This document shows, piece by piece, positions 29,247 through 39,380 of a stretch of 64,000 nt of DNA. Within the stretch, counting starts at the first letter, position 1. Each line of letters begins with the position of its first letter. The position numbers were made by a program, and so were the translations under genes. Source of the stretch: Zygotorulaspora mrakii (lineage: Eukaryota > Ascomycota > Saccharomycetes > Saccharomycetales > Saccharomycetaceae); contig NC_050721.1 in NCBI RefSeq assembly GCF_013402915.1, positions 558,001 to 622,000 on the forward strand, written 5' to 3'. The notes below the pieces were generated by a model. It was not told where the DNA came from. It saw only the letters and a list, made by a program, of their open reading frames with translations, and ran no database searches.

Positions 29247-29816
29247 TTAGATCTTTAAATTTTCTGTACCCTTTTCGGCTTGTTTCATAGCTTGTCTTCT
29301 CTCTACGTCCCAATTATACAGCCTTGCACAATTCACTTCCATTGTTGTAATATTTTCCCTCAGAAATTCCACGTCCTCTGTGGATACTCTGAGATTTTCC
29401 TTTGAATCTACCAATTTTGTGCCCAGTAATCCAATTGCCTCATCTACCGGGTACTCCAGCATCACATCGGCACCTAACCAAAGACCGACCTTGAGGTCTT
29501 CCCCAGAATCAAGAACTGCCTTCGTATACAGGGTTTCATTCAATTGATAGCTAGTTTCAACAGGCTCCTGTTTGTTTTTCAGTGTGTTGCAGATTTTTAA
29601 AGTGTTTACAATATCGGGAATCCTAGATTTTAATTGCCTGATAGTGCTGTTTTTAGACTCTAGCATGAATTTGTACTTGGACAATCTTTCTTGAAACTTA
29701 TTAAAGCACAGATCGAAATCATTGGGATCCTTTATGAAATCTTCGACATTTTCAACAAATGGTGCTTCAGGAATTCCTCTTGGATTAGTCTTTGTAGAAT
29801 TGAAAATGGTGTCCAT
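29247..29816 (-). CDS. PAC10: Prefoldin subunit 3
   Basis: Protein of 189 residues (S. cerevisiae 199). Pac10 is an alpha-type prefoldin subunit of the hexamer that carries nascent tubulin and actin to the TRiC chaperonin. The start of the conserved part, NPRGIPEAPFVENVEDFI at about 11-28, is a strong signature. Two coiled-coil arms flank the beta-hairpin region VGLWLGADVMLEYPVDEAIGLL near 111-132. It corresponds to YGR078C. It is convergent with DSC2, with 30 bp between the reading frames. Confidence 0.93.
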   Translation of the reverse strand: MDTIFNSTKTNPRGIPEAPFVENVEDFIKDPNDFDLCFNKFQERLSKYKFMLESKNSTIRQLKSRIPDIVNTLKICNTLKNKQEPVETSYQLNETLYTKAVLDSGEDLKVGLWLGADVMLEYPVDEAIGLLGTKLVDSKENLRVSTEDVEFLRENITTMEVNCARLYNWDVERRQAMKQAEKGTENLKI

Positions 29817-30257
29817 GTTTCAAACTTTCACACAGCTTATCTGACGATCTTTACCGAATTCTAAACCAAACCTATGTGCTATTATGCATCAGTATATAAT
29901 CTAGAATGCACTGTCTTCACGACTTTTTTTTTCGCTTCAATTAAGGTTTCAGATACCTGAACTACCATCACGTGGATATATAAGAAAGAGCTAAGAACCT
30001 GGTTCACTGATAAAGCGTAGTAGCTGTTGTGCTCCGAGCACCCTCGGGCTGATGTGTAAACTCAACTGGTGGTTAAATCTGTTCCTCATTTTTTAGAGCA
30101 GCTTCTGTGTGAGCAAAGAGTGTACGCTGTCATCGCTTAGCGAGGCGGATATATCGTTAGCAAAAGTAACAAATAATATCTGCAATTATAATAAAAATAA
30201 ACTGTCGACTTTTTTTTGGCTATCCAAGTGTGGTAAGGTTGAAGGTCAGCATAAGTG
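29817..30257. promoter_or_regulatory. Divergent promoter PAC10 / YOL075C-like transporter
   Basis: Spacer of 441 bp. An E-box CACGTG (in ATCACGTGG) is at 29969-29974, followed at once by a TATATAAG box at 29977-29984. A homopolymer of T lies at about 29924-29932 and another at 30210-30217. I find no perfect multidrug-response element. Confidence 0.5.
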
Positions 30258-33200
30258 ATGGAAACTGAGCTGGTTCAGAATGACTTCGGCTTTGCGAAAG
30301 CTCCATCCATCGAATTGCAAGTACGAGACTTGTCAATCATTGCTTCTAGGTCTGACAGCAGGCTCGTTGACTCTTTTTCGGTTGATATACCGAGTGGATC
30401 AGTAATGGCAGTGATGGGTGGGTCTGGTTCAGGGAAGACGACATTACTGAATGTTCTGGCGTCAAAAATGGGATCTGGACTGAAATATGAAGGCAAGATC
30501 CACTATTTACTAGATCAAGATCAGGAAATTGATGAAAAAGATGCCAACATGACCTATTTGCCGCAGCAAGATGTACTTTCAGCTAGACTAACCTGCCGAG
30601 AGACGCTCTTGATTGCGGCCAATTTGAAACTAAGGGCAAGCAAGAGCGAAAAGGAAAAGATTGTGGAGCAATTGTTAACAGAACTGGGACTCAGAGATTG
30701 TTCAGAGACTTTGGTCGGTGATAATAAGAATAGAGGACTTTCTGGTGGGGAGAAACGAAGATTGAGTATTGCAACCCAATTGATTGCGAATCCATCTATT
30801 ATGTTTTTAGATGAACCAACTACTGGATTGGATGCTTATTCGGCGTTTTTGCTTGTTAAGACACTGAAAATGCTAGCAAGGCATGGTGGCCGGACGTTCA
30901 TACTCTCGATACATCAGCTAAGGTCAGACATTTTGTTCTTACTTGATAAATTATGTATTTTGTCGCAGGGGAAGGTGGTGTTTTGCGATCAGATGTGCAA
31001 TACAATTCCCTATTTTGCCTCACTAGGGTACAGTACTCCAGATATGGTCAATCCTGCTGACTACTTTATTGATATCTCAAGTGTTGATGGTCGGACTGAC
31101 GCTTCGAAGAAAATATCTCAAGAGAGACTAAATGAGCTGATTCAATTTTGGAAAAAGTACGAGAGCGAATATGTGCACTATAGACAGACGAACATTTCCA
31201 AAGAAATTCGCGTTAGGAATCTTGCAGCCAGTGTATCTTATGGACAACAGGTATTGGTCCAAACGAAAAGAAATTACAAGTTAAATCTCAGCGATTACGT
31301 TACGCTATGTGCAACATTCGCAGAGCCAGCTGTCATCGGTGCAGTGGCAGGTTGGATATTTTACAAGCCAGATATGAGTACATTGGAAGGCTCTAGAACT
31401 TTGACTTCATCTCTTTATGCCTCGGTGGTTCTTCAATGTTACTTATACCTACTTTTTGATACTTATCGACTTTGTGAGCAAGACATTGCTTTGTATGATC
31501 GCGAAAGAGCAGAAGGAACAGTAACACCTGTTTCTTTCATGTGTGCCAGAAAGCTGTCGCTCTTTTTTTCTGATGATTTTTTGATGATTTTAATCTTTGT
31601 TACAATAACCTACTTTATGTTCGGACTTGAACCCGACGCGAACAAGTTTTTCCTTCATTTTGCTGTCGTTTTTCTAATTCAGCTTTCATGTTCTGGAATG
31701 GCTCTTCTATCTGTTGCTGTTTCCCGGGATTTTTCCAAGGCATCACTCGTTGGTAATTTGAGTTTTACATTTCTATCTTTGTCCTGTGGTTTTTTCGTTA
31801 ATGCAAAATATATGCCAGTTTACGTTCGTTGGACAAAATATATATCTTTTACGTGGTATGGTTTCGGGGCCCTTCTTTCAAGTAACTTCACCGAATCCTG
31901 TGGAATAGAAGAAGGATGTATGGGCAACCAACTGCTGGATAATTTGGGATTTGCTCGTAACTGGAAAACCGTGCCATTGGTGATTCTGTTTTGCTTTGCA
32001 TTATTCTATCACTTCGCTGCCTTGATAATGTTTTATGTCAACAAGGTTGATATTTCACTACAGGGCAAAGAAAAATCGAAAAAAGAAAAGAAAAGGAACC
32101 TTAAGAGCGTAAAAGAAATCGACAGTTCTGATTTAGAATCAAGGACTGTTCAAAATAACAGTATTACAGTGGTATTAGATGATTTATCTCTAGCTGTTGA
32201 TCAGAAAAAGATATCAAGTAATTGGAGGCATGGGATAATTGAACATGAGTCAAAGGAAATCCTGCACAAGGTGAACGCTGTATTCAAACCTGGTATGATA
32301 AATGCTATCATGGGACCTTCGGGATCAGGTAAATCATCTTTATTAAATTTAATATCGGGAAGATTGCATTCATCAATTTTTTCTACTTTTGCAACAACAG
32401 GTTCGATAATGTTCAATAACACTAAAATATCTGAAAAAATGTTCAAAAAAGTTTGTTCTTTTGTTTCACAAGATGATGATCATCTGTTGGCTGCACTTAC
32501 CGTTCGAGAGACATTCAAATTTGCAGCAGCGCTGAGGCTTCACCATTTGACATCAGATGAAAGGACCTCTAAAATAAACGATTTAATAAGAGCGTTGGGT
32601 CTGACTCATTGCCAAAACAACATCGTTGGCTGTGAGTTTCTAAAGGGAATCAGTGGAGGTGAAAGAAGAAGAGTCACAATGGGTATTCAACTTTTGAATG
32701 ACTCCCCTATACTTTTACTTGATGAACCCACGTCCGGCCTCGATAGCTTCGTATCAGCGACAATTCTTGAAATTCTGGAAAATTTGTGTTTCGAGTCTGG
32801 AAGGACTGTTATAATTACTATTCATCAACCTAGATCAGAACTATTCAAAAGATTTGGCAATGTTTTGCTACTGGCAAAGTTTGGAAGAACAGCTTACAAT
32901 GGCTCGCCAGAAAACATGGTTAAACATTTCAGCAGTTTGAGTTATGTGTGTCCAGCATTTACCAATGTCGCTGACTTTTTCCTTGATATAACCTCTGTCA
33001 ATACGCAAAATGAGCAAAATGAAGTTACATCAAAAGCCCGACTGCAAATCATTCTGAAAAGTTGGGAAGATCATTTAGATACTTCAAAGGCGGATTCACC
33101 GTCTTTTTCTGAAGAAAAAATGATTTCTCAGGAGAACTTCCTATCAGAATATGCGTATTCTATTAGGATACCGTGTAATATTGCCTTGGCCTATGTCATC

Positions 33201-34019
33201 AATCTCAGAAGGCAATTCACCACTACTAGGAGAAATTTTGATTCCCTTATGTCAAGAATTGCTCAAATTCCAGGCGTTGGTGTTATCTTTGCATTATTTT
33301 GGGCTCCCATTAAGAACGACTACGCGAGTATATCTGATCGGCTAGGTTTAGCCCAGGAGTCCACTGCATTGTATTTCATTGGTATGTTAAGCAACCTAGC
33401 GTGCTATCCAGCGGAACGGGACTATTTTTATGAGGAATATCTTGACGAAGTTTACGGAATTGCACCTTTCTTCCTCGCATATATGACATTGGAACTTCCT
33501 TTGGCTGCCCTCGCTGCTGTGGTATATGCAGCTTTCACCGTCATGGTCTGTGGCCTACCTAGAACTGCTGGCAATTTCTTTGGGACCATGTACTGCTCGT
33601 TTCTGATTGCAACATGCGGCGAGTCGCTGGGAATAATGACAAATACACTTTTCGAAAGACCGGGTTTCGTCGTAAACTGCATCTCTGTCATTTTGAGTAT
33701 TGGCACACAACTATCAGGACTGATGTCTTTGCACATGTCTAGGGTTTTAAAAGGTATAAACTACCTTAATCCGCTGAATTACACATCTATGATAATCATC
33801 AACTTGGCATTTCCAAGTGCGTTGAAACTCACTTGTGAAGACGCCGGCCGTAATCCAGATGGATCATGCATTTTTTCAAACGGACAAGAGGTACTTGAAG
33901 GCTATGGTTTGGTTAAAAACGTTCAAAAATATCTTGGCATTATTGTATGTGTCGCCGTGATATATCGTTTACTAGCCTATTGGCTACTCAAAGCAAAGCT
34001 CCAGTGGGTTAAATGGTAA
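30258..34019 (+). CDS. Full-size ABCG-type transporter
   Basis: Protein of 1253 residues from the ATG at 30258; the frame has only a GTG one codon earlier. It matches S. cerevisiae YOL075C (1294 residues), an uncharacterised vacuolar-type ABC transporter. The order is NBD-TMD-NBD-TMD. The first NBD has Walker A GGSGSGKT at 54-61 and signature LSGGEKRR near 161 with LFLDEPTTGLD after it. The second NBD has GPSGSGKSS near 686, ISGGERRR near 798 and LLLDEPTSGLD. Each NBD is followed by about six hydrophobic segments (near 350-620 and 1020-1245). Both NBDs keep the catalytic residues, unlike many Pdr-type pumps with one degenerate site. Confidence 0.9.
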   Translation: METELVQNDFGFAKAPSIELQVRDLSIIASRSDSRLVDSFSVDIPSGSVMAVMGGSGSGKTTLLNVLASKMGSGLKYEGKIHYLLDQDQEIDEKDANMTYLPQQDVLSARLTCRETLLIAANLKLRASKSEKEKIVEQLLTELGLRDCSETLVGDNKNRGLSGGEKRRLSIATQLIANPSIMFLDEPTTGLDAYSAFLLVKTLKMLARHGGRTFILSIHQLRSDILFLLDKLCILSQGKVVFCDQMCNTIPYFASLGYSTPDMVNPADYFIDISSVDGRTDASKKISQERLNELIQFWKKYESEYVHYRQTNISKEIRVRNLAASVSYGQQVLVQTKRNYKLNLSDYVTLCATFAEPAVIGAVAGWIFYKPDMSTLEGSRTLTSSLYASVVLQCYLYLLFDTYRLCEQDIALYDRERAEGTVTPVSFMCARKLSLFFSDDFLMILIFVTITYFMFGLEPDANKFFLHFAVVFLIQLSCSGMALLSVAVSRDFSKASLVGNLSFTFLSLSCGFFVNAKYMPVYVRWTKYISFTWYGFGALLSSNFTESCGIEEGCMGNQLLDNLGFARNWKTVPLVILFCFALFYHFAALIMFYVNKVDISLQGKEKSKKEKKRNLKSVKEIDSSDLESRTVQNNSITVVLDDLSLAVDQKKISSNWRHGIIEHESKEILHKVNAVFKPGMINAIMGPSGSGKSSLLNLISGRLHSSIFSTFATTGSIMFNNTKISEKMFKKVCSFVSQDDDHLLAALTVRETFKFAAALRLHHLTSDERTSKINDLIRALGLTHCQNNIVGCEFLKGISGGERRRVTMGIQLLNDSPILLLDEPTSGLDSFVSATILEILENLCFESGRTVIITIHQPRSELFKRFGNVLLLAKFGRTAYNGSPENMVKHFSSLSYVCPAFTNVADFFLDITSVNTQNEQNEVTSKARLQIILKSWEDHLDTSKADSPSFSEEKMISQENFLSEYAYSIRIPCNIALAYVINLRRQFTTTRRNFDSLMSRIAQIPGVGVIFALFWAPIKNDYASISDRLGLAQESTALYFIGMLSNLACYPAERDYFYEEYLDEVYGIAPFFLAYMTLELPLAALAAVVYAAFTVMVCGLPRTAGNFFGTMYCSFLIATCGESLGIMTNTLFERPGFVVNCISVILSIGTQLSGLMSLHMSRVLKGINYLNPLNYTSMIIINLAFPSALKLTCEDAGRNPDGSCIFSNGQEVLEGYGLVKNVQKYLGIIVCVAVIYRLLAYWLLKAKLQWVKW

Positions 34020-34049
34020 TACAGTAATTTACAAACACTTTTTGAACAC

Positions 34050-34071
34050 TCTCAGATGGCTCTCAGATGGC
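34050..34071. repeat. Tandem duplication of 11 bp
   Basis: TCTCAGATGGC occurs twice head to tail, 30 bp after the transporter stop codon, and a third partial copy (TCTC) follows. The unit length equals that of the larger array after PCL5, but the sequence differs. Confidence 0.7.
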
Positions 34072-34263
34072 TCTCTGAACGCTCTTTTTCTATTACTCAG
34101 GCATCCGCTGATAACCGGAATTAATAGGACGTTAGAAGTTTTATTTCCGGCGCCTTTTTTTCAAAAATATAAAAGGATGTGAAGATCTAAAAAAATGGGG
34201 GATTGACCGATCTCTTTGTTTACACACATTAATCACAAGATCAACTCCATCATTTAAGAGAAG

Positions 34264-34809
34264 ATGAGCACAGTGGAATTGGATAAAAAACTATTATCAA
34301 GACTTTCCGCAAGAAAAGTTTCTTTGGAAGAACTAGAGTCGTTGGAGAAGAAATGTGTTTTAGAGTCCTTTCATTACGAAGATGCCTTTCAGCTAGGTAT
34401 GTCCGTGAGAAAGGCAGCCAAGGACCTGTATCCGGAGAGCTTTGTTGCTATTGACGTTTCATCGAGCAATGGGCATTGTCTTTTTCGTACCATTACGTTC
34501 CAGGGTAGCTCTTTGGATAATGATTTCTGGATCGAAAGAAAGAGAAAAAGTGTTTTGAGATTTGGTCATTCTAGCTTTTATCTAGGTAACAAGATGCAAG
34601 GTAAGACACCTGAGGAGAAGTTCTTCGTCGATTCCAAAGAATATGCATTTCACGGTGGTGCAATTCCTATTTTCCTGGAAAAGAGTGATTATCCAGTTGC
34701 ATGCTTGACTGTGAGTGGTCTAAAGCAAGAAGAGGATCATTTACTTGCCACAACATGCGCAATAAACTATGCTGAGCAGGCTGCTCAACACGGTTTGGAA
34801 TTAGACTAA
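34264..34809 (+). CDS. UPF0303/GlcG-like protein, YBR137W orthologue
   Basis: Protein of 181 residues (S. cerevisiae YBR137W has 179). The YBR137W product is a cytosolic protein of the HbpS/GlcG-like (DUF336) fold that interacts with the GET tail-anchored insertion pathway. The central part contains VAIDVSSSNGHCLFRTITFQGSSLDNDFWIERK in the region 61-93 and a Gly-rich FHGGAIPIF segment near 128-136. Both resemble the family's conserved blocks. The partner on the right (HDR1-like) is convergent, as in S. cerevisiae. Confidence 0.9.
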   Translation: MSTVELDKKLLSRLSARKVSLEELESLEKKCVLESFHYEDAFQLGMSVRKAAKDLYPESFVAIDVSSSNGHCLFRTITFQGSSLDNDFWIERKRKSVLRFGHSSFYLGNKMQGKTPEEKFFVDSKEYAFHGGAIPIFLEKSDYPVACLTVSGLKQEEDHLLATTCAINYAEQAAQHGLELD

Positions 34810-34916
34810 GCTGTAAAACTAAAAGTTAAAAAATCTAACGAATATGCGATTATATCTAAGAACCTATGTAATTTTTTAAGTGGACTTAACGAATTATGAA
34901 TGACATTTCTGTATTT

Positions 34917-36440
34917 TTAATTGCTACTCATATGCTTAGAATCGTAATGATTTGTCAAAAATCGAGGCAATAATCCACTTGCCCTCCATCTCCACCTAAT
35001 TTTCTTTTTAGCGTCGAGGAACCACGCCATTGTGGGACAGTCGAACACATCTTTTGCGTTTTTTCTGGAAGAACTTTGTCTCTGAGACTGGACTTGTAGC
35101 CTTCTTATCAGTTCCTGCGAGAATCTATCCTGTGTTTGTAATGTCATCGTTGGGGTAGCAGGTCGTACAGGTTCTTCCAGTACGCTTGTTTCGCCATGCG
35201 TAAGTTCTAATGCGCTATTCATACTGCTCAATGAGGAGTCAATGCTGATTTCACCGGACGTCTCAAACTCATAGTTTTCAAATACTTTGGCCGCTTCCTC
35301 ATATTTTTCAGTACAGTTACCGCAAACGATCTCCTTGAAATCATCAGCATCTGAAATAAGTGAGCTAATCTCATAAAGCGGACTGTCACATATAACACAA
35401 GTTCTCAGTTGTGATTGAATCCGTAGATTACTTAAGTATTTATCGTTTTCCTGAGTTTTTGGTTTCATAATGACATCCAAAATATTTCGCACACTATCTG
35501 AGACGTTCGAGAGGTCTACACCAATATCCACTTCATTTTCGCATGCATCCTCTTTATCGTAGTCATTATCATTATTGCTAGACCTCTCGTTTCCGTTTAA
35601 TGTCTGATTGTCAGAGACCCGACCCGACGCGAATTCATTCCTAGTAGATTCTTCTCCGAAGACATAGGGAGTTAATGTCAGTGAAGAGCTTGATGACTTG
35701 GACAGTGCTGTTTTAGGGGTCTTCAGTTTAATCGGAATATGCATATCCTTCCTTTTGCTCATTTTGCTTTTCAAATCAGCGATTGATACTTTCTTCTTGG
35801 TACAGCGTTCATGTGGCCCACCTGAGTATTTTATGTAGTCTTCGATTAGAACAATTGGATGTTCGTTTTCCTCACCATCCTCGTCATCATTTCCAGATTC
35901 ACCAGCTAGCAACAATGGTATTCCATAGCTTATTCGTCTATTCTCCATATCGGTATGTATGCGGATTTCATTCACGGGATTTAACTTCAACCGCTTTACA
36001 TTCAACGAGCTTCTCTCACTACCCCTTGGTGGGCAAATGGGCAATGTTGTGAGTTTATTTTCATCTAATAAGTCCAGCTTTGAAGTCGCATGATGTAGCT
36101 TTGATGTCGTATGCTGTAGCTTTGAGGGAACCCTAGGCTTAGCTCCCATTAATTGGGAGCGCCTCTTTCTGTTGTGAATCAGTGGCTGTAAGATACTGTC
36201 AGTCTTTTTGGAAGGGGTACTATTACTCTCGAATGCGAATTCTTTTCGATCGAATTGCCATTTGTTCTGTGACGTTTCTGCGCTTTCGAACAGAGGAGGA
36301 CTCACAGGACGGATGAAGGAAGGCTTATTGAGATTTTCTGAAACATTCTCTTGAAGGTTGGAAGCTGAAGACAGTGATATTAAAGATAATGAATTGGAGT
36401 CTATTGGTTCAAGAATTCTAGATTGAGAAGTGTTTTCCAT
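34917..36440 (-). CDS. HDR1: HDR1-like protein of unknown function
   Basis: Protein of 507 residues (S. cerevisiae Hdr1/YBR138C has 524). It is Ser-, Asn- and Asp-rich. A likely zinc-binding pair of CxxC motifs lies near 349-376: CVIC, 21 residues, then CGNC. A tandem microduplication (TSKLHHATSKLD) is near 111-122. The C-terminus carries a Trp/Arg-rich block (RWRWRASGLLPRFL) near 481-494. Identity is inferred mainly from position: YBR137W is convergent on its left here and YBR139W (ATG42) follows further on. Overexpression of HDR1 disturbs meiotic segregation in S. cerevisiae; the molecular role is unknown. Confidence 0.7.
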   Translation of the reverse strand: MENTSQSRILEPIDSNSLSLISLSSASNLQENVSENLNKPSFIRPVSPPLFESAETSQNKWQFDRKEFAFESNSTPSKKTDSILQPLIHNRKRRSQLMGAKPRVPSKLQHTTSKLHHATSKLDLLDENKLTTLPICPPRGSERSSLNVKRLKLNPVNEIRIHTDMENRRISYGIPLLLAGESGNDDEDGEENEHPIVLIEDYIKYSGGPHERCTKKKVSIADLKSKMSKRKDMHIPIKLKTPKTALSKSSSSSLTLTPYVFGEESTRNEFASGRVSDNQTLNGNERSSNNDNDYDKEDACENEVDIGVDLSNVSDSVRNILDVIMKPKTQENDKYLSNLRIQSQLRTCVICDSPLYEISSLISDADDFKEIVCGNCTEKYEEAAKVFENYEFETSGEISIDSSLSSMNSALELTHGETSVLEEPVRPATPTMTLQTQDRFSQELIRRLQVQSQRQSSSRKNAKDVFDCPTMAWFLDAKKKIRWRWRASGLLPRFLTNHYDSKHMSSN

Positions 36441-36719
36441 TGGTTATTTGTTCTACTCTTGAATGAAAGAGCCCGACACTGGCTTAGGTAGTGACAATGA
36501 GGATTCAAAAGATTGAATCTGTATATATGGCCATATCAATGTCTTCAACGGACTTGCTTAATTTAGCCTGTTTTAATTATCTTGAATCAACATTTTTCCT
36601 TATGTTTACATGTTCCCTTAACTGGAAATGCGATGTTCCATCGCATAGAAGCGACAGCAAGAACGACACAATATTCTTGAAAATATAAATACGACGTCTA
36701 TAAATATGATTGTCTTACA

Positions 36720-39101
36720 TTATAGGTTCCGAATAGTTTTTTGGACAGATTGTATTGAGCTCTTGATTGGTTCAAGTTTTATAGGCGTGAAATCCAATGA
36801 TTTTAGCAGAGCATGACTGTCACCTCTGGAAAGAGACTCGCAAGCCGAAGATAATTGTGAAATATATACAGCATATGAATCATCGCAGTTGTATCTTAGA
36901 TCGCTTAGTTTTGTTTTGATTAATTTTTTAGCTTCATTATCTTTAATTCTCTTGAAGTTGTCGAGAGTTTTTAGGGTTTGTATTTGAGTTAAATAAACGT
37001 GCGACAATTTCCAGCAAGTGCTCAACTCAGTTTCCGTTTTTATATCACGAAGATGGCTAGTTAGCTTTGAACCATCTGTTTTGTACAGATCGTAAAAGAC
37101 ATTGAAAGACCACATGTCTATCTCATCAAATGATTGTTCTAAAGCAGTTTGGAGTTCTTTTCCACTCAATGTTTCCGTTAGAAGTCTATCAATAAATTCG
37201 TCATTCACTTGCTTTGTTGGAATTGCTTCTATCATGAGTTCTTTAATACAGTTGAGTGCTATAGTCTGTTCATTGATATTCAAATAATCAAGTGTTGATG
37301 GTAGGTTATCCTTTGTGACGTTAGAGCCGAATAATGTCCAATCTCTATTGTCTGAGAACTTTAAACTTCCTCCGGCCTCCAAATACCTGAAGTCATCGTG
37401 CAGGGTATGAAGTAGATCGCTTTTTTTGTCATTACACAATCTTGCTAATTGAAGTCTTTCATATGACATCATCCATTTCATGCTTGATCTCTGTAATCTG
37501 TCTCTAAATTCGATCAGTCCAAGTATTTTACTATAAGCTTTTTTCTTCAATGCCAGTCTCATGAATTGAGAGTATCTCTCCATAGATGCCCGATAAAACC
37601 TATCTTGTGAATCTTTTAAGCCTCTAAGGAAGTCGCTGTCCTTGGAAGGGAATAAAGTAGAATACCGCGAAAACATGATATAATCGAAACTATCAATTTG
37701 CATGTTTTTTGATTTGAACTCCAAAAACAACGAAAAAGCCAAAGGAACGCATCCCAAATGCATGTAAAGTGATATTAAGCAAACCCCCGTATCAAAATTA
37801 TGTGGGTCTAATCTTTGGTAATTTTCAAGTAGGGAAACTGCAAGTAATACATCTTTCAAGATTGGTTCATTTTGATTCTTAAATAGTATTGATTGGACTT
37901 TATCCAAGATAAACTTGGAGCATGTTGAGTAGTCCGTCGTTGGTTTCGATTTTAAGGATTCCTTGTGTTTATTGTAAAGATGTCCTGAATCAGATTCAGT
38001 TAGATGTAAATCAAATGCATTTGAATCATGAATCAAACTCTGATTATCCAAGGAATCAAATACCGATTTTAGTGCGTCACTATCGACAGACTGCATGTAG
38101 CGTTTGATGTCGACAATACAACACGGTTTTTCATGATATTTTGATAGATAATGTAACAATGACGACTCAGATATTCTTCCGTCGAAAATTTTATCGTTTT
38201 CCAAATATGAAAGTCTACTGTTCCTGGAATCACCGACTAAAGAGTGGATAATCTCAATTATTTCTGTTTTTGACTTTCCCAAGTGATATCCTGAACGTGA
38301 CAGCTGCATTATCAACTCATAGTCGTCAATCTTGGCCAAAATTCTACGGCACACGTCGAACATGGTCTTATAATCATCTTCCGGAATATGTTTTATCAGA
38401 AAATTCTTCAAATACAAATCCAGTGACTTATCTAAATGAGGCTTAATTTCAGAAACGACTTCATTCGACTTCGAAAGATCTCCGGGAAACAATTCCGTAC
38501 AGACCAGGCAAAACACGGTAACCTCTTGCGTCGACTGAAAAGGTTTAGCTGTGCATAGTGTTCTGTATGCTAGTTGAGGCAATAACCTTGCTTCTTGATC
38601 AGTGACTTGATCTCGTTGAAACTTGAAGAGGGCCAATATAGAAAGGGCATACCAGAAAGAGTAATCGCGTGAAGTCGGATTCGAAACATCGCCATCCACG
38701 CATAGCTTCCCCATCTTTTGACTGGCGCGAATAAGGTGCCTGAAATTCGAGTCCTCCAAAGATTTTTCAAACCATTGCAAGGCTGAATTGAATGAAGGAT
38801 ACTTGAAATTGGCTCGTTCGTATATTTGCAAAGCTTCATCGTATTTGCCCAGTTCAAAAAAAAAAGTATGAAGCATGTTCAAAGCTGATAAATCGCTGGT
38901 AATTGTTGAGCCTTTTGGTCCATAAATTTGACCCAATGAGCTTTCATAATCAAATTTTTTGGGGGATTGACGATATTTCACGTATGTTTCCAATACTTTC
39001 AAGTATGAGTTATTCGGATACTGTTTTCTTAAAGTACCTATCTTTTCATGGCACCGTTTAAAATTCTCCTTCTCAATGAGATCCAGTATCTCCCGATCCA
39101 T
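36720..39101 (-). CDS. MDM20: NatB N-terminal acetyltransferase auxiliary subunit
   Basis: Protein of 793 residues (S. cerevisiae 796). Mdm20 partners the catalytic subunit Nat3. NatB acetylates N-termini beginning Met-Asp, Met-Glu, Met-Asn or Met-Gln, including actin and tropomyosin. The protein is a helical repeat superhelix; TPR-like helices are seen near 5-130 (for example ALNMLHTFFFELGKYDEALQIYERA at 73-97). It corresponds to YOL076W and is divergent from BRX1, as in S. cerevisiae. Confidence 0.93.
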   Translation of the reverse strand: MDREILDLIEKENFKRCHEKIGTLRKQYPNNSYLKVLETYVKYRQSPKKFDYESSLGQIYGPKGSTITSDLSALNMLHTFFFELGKYDEALQIYERANFKYPSFNSALQWFEKSLEDSNFRHLIRASQKMGKLCVDGDVSNPTSRDYSFWYALSILALFKFQRDQVTDQEARLLPQLAYRTLCTAKPFQSTQEVTVFCLVCTELFPGDLSKSNEVVSEIKPHLDKSLDLYLKNFLIKHIPEDDYKTMFDVCRRILAKIDDYELIMQLSRSGYHLGKSKTEIIEIIHSLVGDSRNSRLSYLENDKIFDGRISESSLLHYLSKYHEKPCCIVDIKRYMQSVDSDALKSVFDSLDNQSLIHDSNAFDLHLTESDSGHLYNKHKESLKSKPTTDYSTCSKFILDKVQSILFKNQNEPILKDVLLAVSLLENYQRLDPHNFDTGVCLISLYMHLGCVPLAFSLFLEFKSKNMQIDSFDYIMFSRYSTLFPSKDSDFLRGLKDSQDRFYRASMERYSQFMRLALKKKAYSKILGLIEFRDRLQRSSMKWMMSYERLQLARLCNDKKSDLLHTLHDDFRYLEAGGSLKFSDNRDWTLFGSNVTKDNLPSTLDYLNINEQTIALNCIKELMIEAIPTKQVNDEFIDRLLTETLSGKELQTALEQSFDEIDMWSFNVFYDLYKTDGSKLTSHLRDIKTETELSTCWKLSHVYLTQIQTLKTLDNFKRIKDNEAKKLIKTKLSDLRYNCDDSYAVYISQLSSACESLSRGDSHALLKSLDFTPIKLEPIKSSIQSVQKTIRNL

Positions 39102-39246
39102 TTCCAGAGACCTTACCAGAATAGAGACCAGCTGAAGAAATGCTCATTCAACATTTTAATTTAACCTTGTTATTGCAGCTCTTTTTTCAAATACTACCTG
39201 CTAATGCTCGCTACCAGTCGTATTCGGCGACTCTCTCTAAATATGC

Positions 39247-39278
39247 TGAAAAATTTTAGCGATGAGATGCGATGAGGT
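39247..39278 (+). promoter_or_regulatory. RRPE element with two PAC boxes, BRX1 promoter
   Basis: TGAAAAATTTT (RRPE, 39247-39257) is followed by two adjoining PAC boxes: GCGATGAGAT at 39259-39268 and GCGATGAGGT at 39269-39278. In yeasts RRPE is bound by Stb3 and PAC by Dot6/Tod6, and together they coordinate ribosome-biogenesis genes with growth. They lie 103 bp before the BRX1 start; MDM20, on the other side, is not a ribosome-biogenesis gene. Confidence 0.88.
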
Positions 39279-39380
39279 CAAATAGTTTCTTGATAAGATG
39301 AAGACAAAACTTCATTGAACAGTTATTTACTGTCATTTTAGTTACCGAGGGTCAGGTTTGAATAATAAGAAAGAAGCAAC

